A stretch of DNA of 64,000 nucleotides from Peptococcus niger (GTDB lineage Bacteria > Bacillota > Peptococcia > Peptococcales > Peptococcaceae), in the NCBI RefSeq assembly GCF_900101835.1, contig NZ_FNAF01000005.1:62001-126000 (forward strand), given 5' to 3'. The position numbers and the translations under genes were made by a program. Numbering within the stretch: the stretch's first letter is position 1; every line of letters begins with the position of its first letter. The notes beneath the pieces were generated by a model. The model was not told where the DNA came from. It worked only from the letters and a program-made list of their open reading frames with translations, and did no database searches. Shown here one piece after another: positions 16,782 to 25,565 of the stretch.

Positions 16782-17669
16782 ATGCACGTATTTACAGGTT
16801 CAGGTGTAGCCTTGGTGACCCCCTTTAAGGACAATGGTGATGTGGATTTTGACGCTCTCGCCCGGCTTTTGGATTTCCAGCTTGAAAATGGGACCGATGC
16901 GATTGTTATTTGCGGCACCACCGGTGAAGCTTCGACCTTGACCGATGAAGAGCAGATTGAAACGGTGGCCTTTACCGTCAAGCACATTAACGGGCGGATT
17001 CCCGTTGTGGCCGGTGCCGGTTCCAACAATACCGTCCACGGGGAAGCCTTGAGCCGGTCCCTGGAAGCGGTCGGCGCCGATGCCCTCTTGCATGTGACGC
17101 CTTATTACAATAAAACATCACAAAAAGGGCTGTATGAACACTTCTCTGCCATGGCGCACAGCGTGCACATCCCCATTATTCTCTATAATGTGCCGGGCCG
17201 CACCGGGATGGACCTGAAACCGGAAACGGTTGCTCGTTTGGCAGCCTTTGACAACATTGTGGGCATTAAAGATGCCACCGGCAACTTGGCCACCACCGTG
17301 GACCTGCGCAACCTCTGCCCGCCGGACTTTGATATTTACAGCGGCAATGACGATGTGACCGTTCCGGTCTTATCTTGTGGCGGCGCCGGCGTCATTTCCG
17401 TCCTGGCCAATATTTTCCCTAAAGAAGTCCACGATATTTGTGCCTTGTGGCAGGCCGGCAAGCTGGCCGACGCCTTAGCCCTGCAGTGCCGCTTCCAGAA
17501 ATTGGTGCACATTTTATTCTCCGAGCCGAACCCGATCCCCGTCAAGGCAGCGGTCCATATGCGCGGCCTGCCGGGAGGCGGTTACCGGGCACCGATGACC
17601 ACCCCTGCAGATGCAACCTTGCAGGCCTTGCGGGATGAATTGCAAAGCCTGAAAGCATTGGAGGCCTAA
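16782..17669 (+). CDS. dapA: 4-hydroxy-tetrahydrodipicolinate synthase
   Basis: 295 residues. Schiff-base lysine K163 in GIKDATGN, catalytic Y135 in LYNVPGRTG and the GTTGEASTL motif near 45-53 are intact. It condenses pyruvate with aspartate semialdehyde. AGAAAGGAAG precedes the ATG. Second gene of the lysine operon; the aspartokinase and asd genes that supply it are not in the window. Confidence 0.95.
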   Translation: MHVFTGSGVALVTPFKDNGDVDFDALARLLDFQLENGTDAIVICGTTGEASTLTDEEQIETVAFTVKHINGRIPVVAGAGSNNTVHGEALSRSLEAVGADALLHVTPYYNKTSQKGLYEHFSAMAHSVHIPIILYNVPGRTGMDLKPETVARLAAFDNIVGIKDATGNLATTVDLRNLCPPDFDIYSGNDDVTVPVLSCGGAGVISVLANIFPKEVHDICALWQAGKLADALALQCRFQKLVHILFSEPNPIPVKAAVHMRGLPGGGYRAPMTTPADATLQALRDELQSLKALEA

Positions 17670-17671
17670 GG

Positions 17672-18421
17672 ATGCGGATACTTTTAAGTGGGGCCACCGG
17701 TGCTATGGGGAAAATGGTGGCGGCCCAAGCCAAAGCCGCTGAAGATGCGGAAATTGTTTTCGGCTGGACGGAAGCGACGGGTGAGACCGCCGCATTTCCC
17801 CTTTCCGCGAATATTGAGGATGCTCCGGCGGCGGATGTCTTGATCGATTTTTCCCTCCACACCACCCTGCCCACCCTGGTTGCTTATGCGCGCGCCCATC
17901 ACTTGCCCATGGTCATCGCCACTACCGGCCACACACCGGAAGAACTGGCCTTGATGGACCAGGCGGCAGAAGAAGTACCTGTTTTTCACAGCGGGAATTT
18001 CAGTTTGGGCGTTCATGTGCTAAAATTATTAGCGCGCTCAGCAGCGGCAGCCCTGCCGGATTTTGACATTGAAATTATTGAAGCTCACCACCACCGCAAA
18101 GTTGATGCCCCCAGCGGAACCGCTAAAATGCTGGTTTCCGCCATTCAGGACGTGCGTCCGGACACCACCGTTATCGGCGGTCGGGATGGGCATGTCGGGG
18201 CCAGGCCGGCCGATGAAATTGGCGTCCACGCCGTTCGCGGCGGCAGCATCGTCGGCGAGCACACCGTGCTCCTGGCCGGACTGGACGAAATGATTGAAAT
18301 CAAGCACACCGCCTTGTCGCGGGCCATTTTTGCCAAAGGCGCCTTGGCAGCCGCCCGCTTTGTCACATCGGCGGCGCCCGGCTTGTACGACATGGATGAT
18401 CTTTTTTTAAACGACAAGTAA
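17672..18421 (+). CDS. dapB: 4-hydroxy-tetrahydrodipicolinate reductase
   Basis: 249 residues. N-terminal nucleotide-binding fold (GATGAMGKMV at 7-16) and the DapB signature EAHHHRKVDAPSGTA near 135-149, containing the catalytic His and Lys. It makes tetrahydrodipicolinate with NAD(P)H. It starts 2 bases after the dapA stop with GGAGG inside the dapA end, so translation is coupled. Confidence 0.95.
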   Translation: MRILLSGATGAMGKMVAAQAKAAEDAEIVFGWTEATGETAAFPLSANIEDAPAADVLIDFSLHTTLPTLVAYARAHHLPMVIATTGHTPEELALMDQAAEEVPVFHSGNFSLGVHVLKLLARSAAAALPDFDIEIIEAHHHRKVDAPSGTAKMLVSAIQDVRPDTTVIGGRDGHVGARPADEIGVHAVRGGSIVGEHTVLLAGLDEMIEIKHTALSRAIFAKGALAAARFVTSAAPGLYDMDDLFLNDK

Positions 18422-18448
18422 AAACCAACTACAGAGAGAAGGACTTTT

Positions 18449-19408
18449 ATGAAAATTGCTATCGTTGGCTATGGAAACCTGGGCCGTGGTGTTGAAACGG
18501 CTCTTTTACAACAAAGCGATATGGAAGCCGTCGGCGTGTTTACCCGCCGCGATCCGGCGACGCTAGACAGTCGGATTCCGGCCTATGCCCTGGCAGACCT
18601 GCCCCATCATGAGATTGATGTGGCAATTTTGTGCGGCGGTTCGGCGACAGACCTCATCGAGCAATCTCCGGACATCGTTCGGCATTGCAATATTGTCGAT
18701 AGCTTTGATACCCATGCAAGGATTCCGGAGCATTTCGCCGCCGTTGATGCCGCCGCACGGGAAACAGACCACGCGGCGCTTATTTCCACCGGATGGGATC
18801 CGGGGCTCTTCTCTCTGATGCGGGTCCTGGGTGCCGCCGTATTGCCGGACGGCACCGTGGATACCTTCTGGGGCAAGGGGGTCAGTCAAGGCCATTCAGA
18901 TGCTGTTCGGCGGATACCCGGTGTGGTTAAAGCGGTTCAATACACCATCCCGAAAGAAAGCGCTGTCGCTCAGGTGGAGCGCGGCGAAGGTGCCGGCCTG
19001 ACGCCCCGCGACAAACACCTACGCGAGTGCTACGTGGTCGCCGCTGCCGATGCAGACCGAGAGGCCATCCGCCAAGCCATCGTCAGCATGCCCAATTATT
19101 TCGATGAGTACGATACTCAGGTGAATTTTATCGATGAAGCCGAATTCAAGGCCAAGCATACGGCCATGCCCCACGGGGGACAGGTGATCCGCCATGGCTA
19201 TACCTCGCCGGACACCCCCCAGGTGATGAATTTTTCCTTGACCCTGGCCTCTAATCCTGAATTTACCGCCTCAGTTAATGTGGCTTGTGCCCGGGGTCTA
19301 TACCGGGCTTACCAAGAAGGAAAACGAGGCTGCATGACCATTTTTGACCTGCCCATCAGTTATTTGACAGGGCTTAGCGCAGAAGAATTGCGAAAAAACT
19401 GGCTGTGA
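18449..19408 (+). CDS. ddh: meso-Diaminopimelate D-dehydrogenase
   Basis: 319 residues, matching the Ddh family: NADPH-binding GYGNLGRG at 7-14, STGWDPGLFSLMR near 112-124 and the ATM-like C-terminal region. It converts tetrahydrodipicolinate to meso-diaminopimelate in a single step with ammonia and NADPH, bypassing the acylated dapD/dapE-type branches. With lysA, dapA and dapB this operon forms the short dehydrogenase route to lysine from aspartate semialdehyde. It ends in a strong terminator. Confidence 0.93.
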   Translation: MKIAIVGYGNLGRGVETALLQQSDMEAVGVFTRRDPATLDSRIPAYALADLPHHEIDVAILCGGSATDLIEQSPDIVRHCNIVDSFDTHARIPEHFAAVDAAARETDHAALISTGWDPGLFSLMRVLGAAVLPDGTVDTFWGKGVSQGHSDAVRRIPGVVKAVQYTIPKESAVAQVERGEGAGLTPRDKHLRECYVVAAADADREAIRQAIVSMPNYFDEYDTQVNFIDEAEFKAKHTAMPHGGQVIRHGYTSPDTPQVMNFSLTLASNPEFTASVNVACARGLYRAYQEGKRGCMTIFDLPISYLTGLSAEELRKNWL

Positions 19409-19460
19409 TTATTTAAATGGATAAAAAGTGCATGGCGGACAGTTAAATATATAACTTTTA

Positions 19461-19500
19461 AAAATCCCCTTGACGAGTCCCCGTCAAGGGGATTTTTTTA
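19461..19500 (+). terminator. Terminator of the lysine operon
   Basis: AAAATCCCCTTGACG pairs with CGTCAAGGGGATTTT around a six-base loop and runs into a T tract. Fifteen base pairs, very clear. Confidence 0.95.
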
Positions 19501-19748
19501 AAAAAACTAATTTAGTAATCGCGCGGAGGACATATTTAACAAAATAGTCCTCTATATACGTACTATAAATGGCAAATTTGCAAGACCCGGGATGGTTGCA
19601 AAAAGAGAAAGCATAAAAAACAGGTGAACTTGTCAGCAAAAAGAAACAAAAAAGAGTCAAATTATAAATAAGTATGTATGCATTCAATAGATAAAATCCA
19701 TTTTTTAGTAATATAAAGAGTTTATTAGGGATATTTCAGGCCCATCCC
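19501..19748. other. AT-rich spacer without a recognisable gene
   Basis: About 250 bases, A-rich on the plus strand. A minus-strand frame of 67 codons exists (19484-19687) but overlaps the lysine-operon terminator, has no ribosome site and looks like chance in AT-rich sequence. I see nothing functional before the promoter at 19749. Confidence 0.5.
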
Positions 19749-19777
19749 TTGCAAAAGAATCTCAAGCATGCTATGAT
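19749..19777 (+). promoter_or_regulatory. Strong promoter of the small exported peptide
   Basis: TTGCAA (19749-19754), exactly 17 bases, TATGAT (19772-19777). The same hexamer pair and spacing recur upstream of xsc. Predicted transcript start is near 19784. Confidence 0.75.
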
Positions 19778-19783
19778 TGTATT

Positions 19784-19899
19784 GAAGACAGGGGATACAG
19801 ATAAGAATACTAACTCTGTCCTCGGAGGGAAAACTCTTGACTGCCAAGAGCATAACCGCATTTATTGTTTTTTATAAGATATAAAAAGGAGGCTATACT
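19784..19899 (+). promoter_or_regulatory. Structured leader RNA of the small peptide gene
   Basis: About 116 bases between the predicted start and the ATG. Two stems are visible: GACAG (19787-19791) with CTGTC (19816-19820), and CTCTTG (19834-19839) with CAAGAG (19845-19850). A GC-rich single-stranded link (CTCGGAGGGAAAA) lies between. It matches no riboswitch class I know; a regulatory RNA is possible but unproven. Confidence 0.4.
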
Positions 19900-20067
19900 A
19901 TGCAAAAAGCATCATCTATCCGTAAAAACACCTTGAAAGTATTACTTCCGGTGCTCGCAATTCTAGGTATTGTCTTCGCCGCTCCTCTGGTAGCTTCTGA
20001 AGGCCCTGCTGACACCAATGCACAACCGGTTCAAACGGACGCAGTTGCATTAGGTATGTTCCACTAA
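19900..20067 (+). CDS. Small exported peptide (55 residues)
   Basis: Begins MQKASSIRKNTLK, with AAAAAGGAGG upstream at good spacing. A positively charged N-terminus leads into a hydrophobic core (LLPVLAILGIVFAAPLV) and a plausible signal peptidase I site, VAS before EGP near residue 33. The released part would be about 22 residues, acidic and cysteine-free, ending GMFH. Its own promoter, leader and terminator show it is a dedicated transcription unit. Exported signalling peptide, anchored micro-protein or toxin-type peptide are all possible; no family recognised. Confidence 0.6.
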   Translation: MQKASSIRKNTLKVLLPVLAILGIVFAAPLVASEGPADTNAQPVQTDAVALGMFH

Positions 20068-20077
20068 TATTCATAAC

Positions 20078-20108
20078 AAAAGGCTCGGCGCTATGCCGGG
20101 CCTTTTTG
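20078..20108 (+). terminator. Terminator of the small peptide gene
   Basis: AAAAGGCTCGGC pairs with GCCGGGCCTTTT around GCTAT, with a T tract. Confidence 0.9.
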
Positions 20109-20131
20109 TTATACTCAAACATAAAAATATA

Positions 20132-20177
20132 AAAACAGCGTTCGGCCCTGTAAAAACGGGTCCGAACGCTGTTTTGC
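20132..20177 (-). terminator. Terminator of the anion permease gene
   Basis: AAAACAGCGTTCGG and CCGAACGCTGTTTT form a 14-bp stem; on the minus strand it is followed by TTTTTATATTTTT, 6 bases beyond the permease stop. Confidence 0.9.
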
Positions 20178-20182
20178 TAAGA

Positions 20183-21574
20183 TCAGCCGGCCATTAAACC
20201 GGTTACCATCCAAAATGGAATTTGAATGAGCATTAAAAAGCCCAGGCTTACGGCGGCCTTGATGCTCATGATTTTGATAAAATCTTTTAAGGGAATCAGC
20301 GCAAAAGAGAAGAAAATCAGGTACAAGGCGTATTCATAGGGCAGGAAGACCACATCGTAGGCGTTGCAAATGAAGAAGTAAACGCACAGCGGGTTGATGC
20401 CCAAGGCCAGCGCCAGTTCGGCCAAGGGCACGCTTAAGACGCTGATGATGGCCAGGGGCGTTAACAAAAAGTTGGCCAATACAATGCAGACCCAAATGAG
20501 GGCGAAGGTAATAAAAATAGAATGGCCGGACAGGAGCGGTGTTACGTTTTGGGCAAACAGTTTCCCAATGCCCAACTCGCCGGCTGTGGCACCAATGCCA
20601 AGGCAGGCGGTGATGAAGAGGACAAAGGTAAAGTCCAACCGACTGATGTCCTCCTTCTTGCCGATGTTGATGCCCGGCAAAAAGAAAAGGCAGGGGAAGA
20701 TGGCAAAGGCCCACATGATTGGCCAGCCCAAAAAGCTGCCGATGACCAAAACGGCAAACAAGCCCAGGCAAACGGCCAGCGCTTTTTTCTCAGGCAGGCG
20801 CCAAGGGCCCAGGGCCCGGTATTTTTCTTCAAACAGCTCCTTGCTGGCATTTAAGTCATCAGGCTTCGCATACCGGCCGACCAAGTAGACGGCCAGAAAA
20901 ACATAGAGGACGGATGGCAAATTGTACCAAAGATAGTCAAACCAGGTGACGTTCAGCGGGCCGGTAACGCTTTCCCCCACGCCAACGGTTAAGGATAGGT
21001 TGACCGGGTTGTAGATAAATTGCTGTGGCAGCAAAGCTCCCATGGCCCCACCCAGCATAATACCGGCAGAAGCCCGGCTCTTGCCCAGGTCGAGCGCCTT
21101 GCAAATCCCAAAAGTCAGCGCCGCCATGGGGATGGCGATCTTCCCGGGGGCCAGAATGTTCCCGATGATCCCCGTGATCACCAAGCCCATCAAAAGGCCC
21201 GTGTAGCTTCCGCCGGTTAAGGTAATCGACCGGTAAGCCACCCGCTCCAAAAGCCCCGTGGACACAAGCACATTGGCCAGGATTAGGCCACCCAGCATCA
21301 TCCAGGGAATGGGCTCTGACCAAACGCCAAAAATCACCGGCGCCGGCGCCAAGCCGAACAGCAGGTAGGCAATGGGCATTAGGATGGCAGGAACGCCTTG
21401 GGGAACCGTCCCCAGCGCCCAGCACAAGACCCCCATCACGGTAATGACGAGAAAGAGGCGGATAGACGGGGTGAAGGCCTCGCTCGTCGGTACCAGCAGT
21501 AGGCATAGCGGCAAGCCGAAACAGGTGATGGACCGCAGCAGGTACTGCCGGCGGTCTGTCGCTTCAATCGACAT
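20183..21574 (-). CDS. SLC13/DASS-like anion permease
   Basis: 463 residues with about 12 hydrophobic segments and short loops; one longer cytoplasmic loop (about 240-270, rich in Lys/Glu) divides two halves, each with re-entrant-like glycine-rich stretches (GNILAPGKIAIPMAA; ANFLLTPLAIISVL). This is the fold pattern of the ion transporter superfamily, closest in look to divalent anion:sodium symporters. Substrate not predictable: dicarboxylate, sulfate or a sulfonate are options. ATG with AAGGAGGG upstream. It is divergent from a LysR regulator that probably controls it. Confidence 0.65.
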   Translation of the reverse strand: MSIEATDRRQYLLRSITCFGLPLCLLLVPTSEAFTPSIRLFLVITVMGVLCWALGTVPQGVPAILMPIAYLLFGLAPAPVIFGVWSEPIPWMMLGGLILANVLVSTGLLERVAYRSITLTGGSYTGLLMGLVITGIIGNILAPGKIAIPMAALTFGICKALDLGKSRASAGIMLGGAMGALLPQQFIYNPVNLSLTVGVGESVTGPLNVTWFDYLWYNLPSVLYVFLAVYLVGRYAKPDDLNASKELFEEKYRALGPWRLPEKKALAVCLGLFAVLVIGSFLGWPIMWAFAIFPCLFFLPGINIGKKEDISRLDFTFVLFITACLGIGATAGELGIGKLFAQNVTPLLSGHSIFITFALIWVCIVLANFLLTPLAIISVLSVPLAELALALGINPLCVYFFICNAYDVVFLPYEYALYLIFFSFALIPLKDFIKIMSIKAAVSLGFLMLIQIPFWMVTGLMAG

Positions 21575-21787
21575 AAAAATCCCTCCTTAAAAATAAAAAA
21601 ATTTATTATGGCAATCACACTCTATGGTAGGGGGCAAGCATTGATTTGTCAATTTGCCAGAGGGGCTATTTTCCGCTGTTGGTCAAGAAAATTGGTCTTT
21701 CTCAAACTGGGGAATAGCATTTGCCAGCCTGTCAAAAGTATTCTATAATAGAATCGCGATGCTTTTGTTTTAGGAAGGTGAATTAGA

Positions 21788-22696
21788 TTGAAGATCGAGC
21801 AATTGGAGTTTTTAATTGAGGTCTGCCGGGCCGGCTCTATCAATGCGGCCAGCAAAAAAATATTTATTTCTCAGCAAAGCCTGAACCAGTCTTTGCGCAA
21901 CTTAGAAGAAGAACTCGGCTTTACAGTTCTAAATCGGACCAAAAGAGGGGTCACCCTCACCAAACAAGGTTTAATGGTGTACAATGCCGCTCAAGCGATT
22001 GTCGCGCGTTATGACCAAATGCTGGATCAAATCAATGCCTCGGAATTAAACCATCTGGATACCTTATACGGTAAACTGAACATCCACCTGTCGCCCATGG
22101 TGTCGATTTCTTTAATGCCCTTGGTTTATGTGGACTACATGCACACCCACCCCAAGGTCCAAGTCTACTTGCAGGAGCGCTACCAGGATGACATTGTGGC
22201 TGAAGTGGCCCAAAATCCGGGCGATGTGGGCTTCGTCTTAATCGCCAATTCCCTGAAATACTTTGTAGATAATGTTCCACAAAATGTAGAATTGCAATTG
22301 TTAAAGTCCTACCCCATTTACATTGCCATGAGCCCGCGTCACCCCCTGGCCCACCAGCACAATCTCAGCTTGGCCTCCATTGCTGACTATCCCTTTATTA
22401 TTTACGAAACCGGTGGCCCTGAGGGAGAGCACGCCTTGCAAAATGTCGTTGACTTGCACATCTTGCTGTCCACCAATAATTACAATATGTGCCGGGAACT
22501 ATTAAATGAAGGGAATACGCTGATTTATTCATTCCCGCCCTACATTCGGCGCAGCGTCTTTGCCGACTGTGTCCACATTCCGCTTAATTTAAAAGACATT
22601 ACCTTCCAATTGTACATGGTCTACAATAAGCGGGCCGGCGCAAATGAAAAACGGTTGATGGAAAGCTTCAGCGCAACCTTGCAAAATTATCTCTAG
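21788..22696 (+). CDS. LysR-family transcriptional regulator
   Basis: 302 residues starting at TTG (MKIEQLEFLIEVCRAGSIN) with AGGAAGGTG upstream. N-terminal winged helix-turn-helix (about 1-60; AASKKIFISQQSLNQSLRNL is the recognition region) and a periplasmic-binding-like effector domain. Divergent orientation to the anion permease across a 213-base gap suggests it regulates that gene. nadE follows 9 bases after its stop and may be co-transcribed. Confidence 0.88.
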   Translation: MKIEQLEFLIEVCRAGSINAASKKIFISQQSLNQSLRNLEEELGFTVLNRTKRGVTLTKQGLMVYNAAQAIVARYDQMLDQINASELNHLDTLYGKLNIHLSPMVSISLMPLVYVDYMHTHPKVQVYLQERYQDDIVAEVAQNPGDVGFVLIANSLKYFVDNVPQNVELQLLKSYPIYIAMSPRHPLAHQHNLSLASIADYPFIIYETGGPEGEHALQNVVDLHILLSTNNYNMCRELLNEGNTLIYSFPPYIRRSVFADCVHIPLNLKDITFQLYMVYNKRAGANEKRLMESFSATLQNYL

Positions 22697-22705
22697 GAGG
22701 GTCTT

Positions 22706-23494
22706 ATGCAGCTAGAAGAAGATGCCCTGAAAAACTTATGCACCCGTCTGGAAGGGTGGTGCGGTGACCGCATGGCCGCCATGGGCGCCAAGCGGGCCGT
22801 CATCGGCATATCCGGCGGTAAAGACTCGTCCGTTGTGGCGGCCTTGGCCGTCCGCGTTTGCGGCCGGGATAATGTTATCGGCGTCATGATGCCGCGCGGT
22901 GACCAGGCGGATATTGATGTGGCCCGGGCGCTCTGTAAGGACTTGGGGATTGTCAGCCATGAGGTCAACATCGGCCCGGCGGCAGATGCTTTGACCGCAG
23001 CCGTTACAACCGTTGTTGGCCCCTTAAGCCGGCAAAGCCAACTCAACCTCCCCCCCAGGGTCCGGATGACCGTCTTGTACGCCATCGCCCAAAGCCTGGA
23101 TGGCGCCGTCTGGAACACCTCCAACTTATCCGAGGACTGGGTCGGCTACGCCACCATATACGGCGATACCACCGGCGCTTTTTCGCCTTTGGCAACCCTG
23201 ACCACAGATGAAGTCATCCAGCTGGGACGCCACTTGGGCTTGAGCGATCGTTTTGTAGAGAAACCGCCGGCTGACGGCCTGACCGGCAAGACCGATGAAG
23301 ACATTCTCGGCTTCAGCTACGCCGTGCTGAACCGCTACATCCGCACCGGCCGCTGCGATGACCCGGCCGTACAGGCGACAATAGACCGCTTGCACCGGAC
23401 CAGCCGTTTTAAATTCAAACCGATTGATATGTTTGACAGCCGGCTGCCGATTGCAGCCGAAGATATGGCAGGCGTTTATCGCTTTGAAAAATAA
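22706..23494 (+). CDS. nadE: NAD+ synthetase, ammonia-dependent type
   Basis: 262 residues with the PP-loop SGGKDS at 36-41. It lacks an N-terminal glutaminase domain, so ammonia would be the nitrogen donor for amidating deamido-NAD. The C-terminal GLTGKTDEDILGFSY segment is typical of NadE. AGGAGGG precedes the ATG and overlaps the LysR stop. Confidence 0.9.
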   Translation: MQLEEDALKNLCTRLEGWCGDRMAAMGAKRAVIGISGGKDSSVVAALAVRVCGRDNVIGVMMPRGDQADIDVARALCKDLGIVSHEVNIGPAADALTAAVTTVVGPLSRQSQLNLPPRVRMTVLYAIAQSLDGAVWNTSNLSEDWVGYATIYGDTTGAFSPLATLTTDEVIQLGRHLGLSDRFVEKPPADGLTGKTDEDILGFSYAVLNRYIRTGRCDDPAVQATIDRLHRTSRFKFKPIDMFDSRLPIAAEDMAGVYRFEK

Positions 23495-23517
23495 GGCAAA
23501 AATGCTAGGAAGGCTGA

Positions 23518-23721
23518 TATGTTCCCCTTAGAAAAGCTGACCAAGACTTTGTAGATAGGAACTTAGACAAGCTCCTATCCTTTATAGACCTAAATAAAGA
23601 CCACTGGGCTTACTACCCCATCATGGAAGCCACCAATGGCCATGATTATATTCGGAGTAGCAACAAAGTAGACGGAAAATGGCAAGAGGTTACCAACAAA
23701 TTCTTTGTCTATGACAAATAA
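23518..23721 (+). pseudogene. Decayed 3' end of an S-layer-homology-type surface protein
   Basis: A 67-codon open frame with no start codon, bounded by TGA at 23515. Its product contains ADQDFVDRNLDKL, then NKDHWAYYPIMEATNGHDY, then a lysine/tryptophan-rich end. The HWAYY-x-I-x-EAT pattern is the one seen in C-terminal S-layer-homology repeats of clostridial surface proteins (recalled from family knowledge). The upstream gene body is missing, so this is a remnant left by deletion or rearrangement. A good terminator still follows it. Confidence 0.6.
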
Positions 23722-23760
23722 AAAAGAAGCGATTCGCCTTGTGCGGATCGCTTCTTTTTT
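23721..23760 (+). terminator. Intrinsic terminator after the surface-protein remnant
   Basis: AAGAAGCGATTCGC pairs with GCGGATCGCTTCTT (one G-T pair) around CTTGT, followed by a T run. Confidence 0.9.
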
Positions 23761-23876
23761 GCCGGAGTTCGTTCACTTACAATAATGAGATTTATTTCTC
23801 TAGTATTTTCCCATGCGTCGGACAAACATGGTAAACTATTTACTGTATACGCGCGCTCTGTAGAGAAAGGACGACC

Positions 23877-25190
23877 ATGGTAGCTAGAATTAAATTATGG
23901 CTTATTAACGAAAAGAATTTATTAAAGATGTCGAAGTTCGTTCTTCTGACGATTTCCCTTCTTCTCTTGACGTGGATTTTCGACAACCAATTCCCCGAGC
24001 TGAAGGATCATGTGCCGAATCAATTGCTCTTGTCCGTGGACGTGTCCATGGATTTTCTGTCAAATATTTCCGGGGTCTTTTTGACCATCAGTATTTTTTC
24101 TTTTACGACCATCGTGACGGTGCTGAACAAATACAGCAGCAGCGTGTCGCCGCGCATGCTCCAAACTTTTATCGACCGTACGGATGTCTTGGGCCTCTTC
24201 GGCATTTTTATCAGCGGCTTTTTCTATTCGGTTATCAGCATTCTCTTGCTCCAAAATGTAAGGGCCGATGACCATGTGATGGCGGGGAGTTTTGCCATCG
24301 CCTATGCCATTGTGGCCATGATCGGCTTTGTCGTCTTCGCTAAACAAGTGCTTGAGAATATTAAAATATCAAATATTATCGAAGGGGTCTATACCGATTG
24401 CGAGGCCCTTATCGATGAGGAGGTGGCCCTTCGGGAAAAGGCGAAGCGTTACGAAGACGACAAGGACGCAAAGGAATTTCCCGTATTGGCTACGACGACG
24501 GGGTATCTTTTCAATATTCAGGCCGATGCAATTTTAAAGGCCCTGGACGGAATCAAGGCCGAGTTCACCATTAAAAAACGGATTGGGGAATACACCACAG
24601 AAGGGGAATCCTTGGGTGCATTGAAGCTTTTCGGGGGAAAAAATCTTAGCAAAGAAGAAATTGAAGAGCTGATTGATGCCCTCGGCGGGGCGATGGTGAT
24701 TAATGTGTTTAAAAACATTCAGGATGACTACCATCACGGCCTGGTAAATCTCACGGAAATTGCCGCCATGGCTCTGAGCCCGGGAATCAACGATCCGAAT
24801 ACGGCGGTCATGTGTGTGAATAAAATTTCGTCTCTTTTGGGAAAACTTCTCTCTACGGCCAATCAATTTATCGTCTTGAAAGAGGACGGGGATACCAAGG
24901 TTCTTTACCAAAGCTACTCTGTGGAAGATGAACTGTACCTGGCCTTTAGCCAGATCATCACCTATTCCGGCGGCGATCCTTTGGTGACGCGTTCGATTTT
25001 GCAGGGCCTCTATTTGATTTACATGATGGCCGGGGCGAGTGCCAAGGCCGGCGTAAAGAATTACTTCGATTCTGCTTATGATTTGCTTATGGCCAATTTT
25101 AATCATGACGTGCATTTGGTGCGATTCGAAAAAATTCGAAAAAATATGGAAGAGCGGGTAAGTTTAAAAGAGGAACGCCACTTGGCTTAA
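23877..25190 (+). CDS. DUF2254 membrane protein
   Basis: 437 residues. Four hydrophobic segments in the first 160 residues (about 18-36, 55-80, 105-125, 133-152) precede a long soluble C-terminal part. The segment ALSPGINDPNTAVMCVN near 300 is the hallmark of DUF2254, a family of predicted inner-membrane proteins of unknown function. Start ATG has GAAAGGACG upstream. No functional partner is apparent among the neighbours. Confidence 0.75.
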   Translation: MVARIKLWLINEKNLLKMSKFVLLTISLLLLTWIFDNQFPELKDHVPNQLLLSVDVSMDFLSNISGVFLTISIFSFTTIVTVLNKYSSSVSPRMLQTFIDRTDVLGLFGIFISGFFYSVISILLLQNVRADDHVMAGSFAIAYAIVAMIGFVVFAKQVLENIKISNIIEGVYTDCEALIDEEVALREKAKRYEDDKDAKEFPVLATTTGYLFNIQADAILKALDGIKAEFTIKKRIGEYTTEGESLGALKLFGGKNLSKEEIEELIDALGGAMVINVFKNIQDDYHHGLVNLTEIAAMALSPGINDPNTAVMCVNKISSLLGKLLSTANQFIVLKEDGDTKVLYQSYSVEDELYLAFSQIITYSGGDPLVTRSILQGLYLIYMMAGASAKAGVKNYFDSAYDLLMANFNHDVHLVRFEKIRKNMEERVSLKEERHLA

Positions 25191-25357
25191 GGCCGTGAGC
25201 TGACGAGTTCGGGTCCGACTGAAGCCGAATGAGCTGCGGCGATAAAGATTAGGGCGCGAAAGGATTTCGCTTTTTCGCCGATGATGGAAATCGGTTTTAA
25301 ATAGGTAGACATCAAATGGAAGGAATTGCACAGCGAATTCGTCGAGAAGGCGAAGCA

Positions 25358-25486
25358 ATGAAATTTACCAAAATGGTTAAGAACAAAGGGAAATACTTTT
25401 TAAATAAATTGGCCGGCGAAAATAAAAAAGCCTTTGGAGACGCACCTTTGGACTGCTGCTCCCTAAACAAAAAGGAAAATCACTGA
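25358..25486 (+). CDS. LDCC-motif mini-protein, putative metal binding
   Basis: 42 residues from MKFTKMVKNKGKYF (AAGG seven bases upstream of the ATG; an ATG 14 codons earlier in the same frame has a poorer site). The C-terminal half reads ENKKAFGDAPLDCCSLNKK. Adjacent cysteines in an LDCC-x-LNKK setting, after a KxFG stretch, match a widespread clostridial small-protein family described as LDCC-motif putative metal-binding proteins. Function unknown. It stands alone, before a terminator that belongs to the opposite strand. Confidence 0.6.
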   Translation: MKFTKMVKNKGKYFLNKLAGENKKAFGDAPLDCCSLNKKENH

Positions 25487-25494
25487 AAAAATCT

Positions 25495-25539
25495 GAACTG
25501 CCTCCCCTTTCTTGGGCACTAAGAAAGGGGAGGCAGTTC
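25495..25539 (-). terminator. Long terminator of the ArpU-like gene
   Basis: A 17-bp perfect stem (GAACTGCCTCCCCTTTC and its complement) around an 11-base loop; on the minus strand it is followed by AGATTTTTT. Confidence 0.9.
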
Positions 25540-25565
25540 ACGTAAGGGCGCTCACAGGACTTGTC

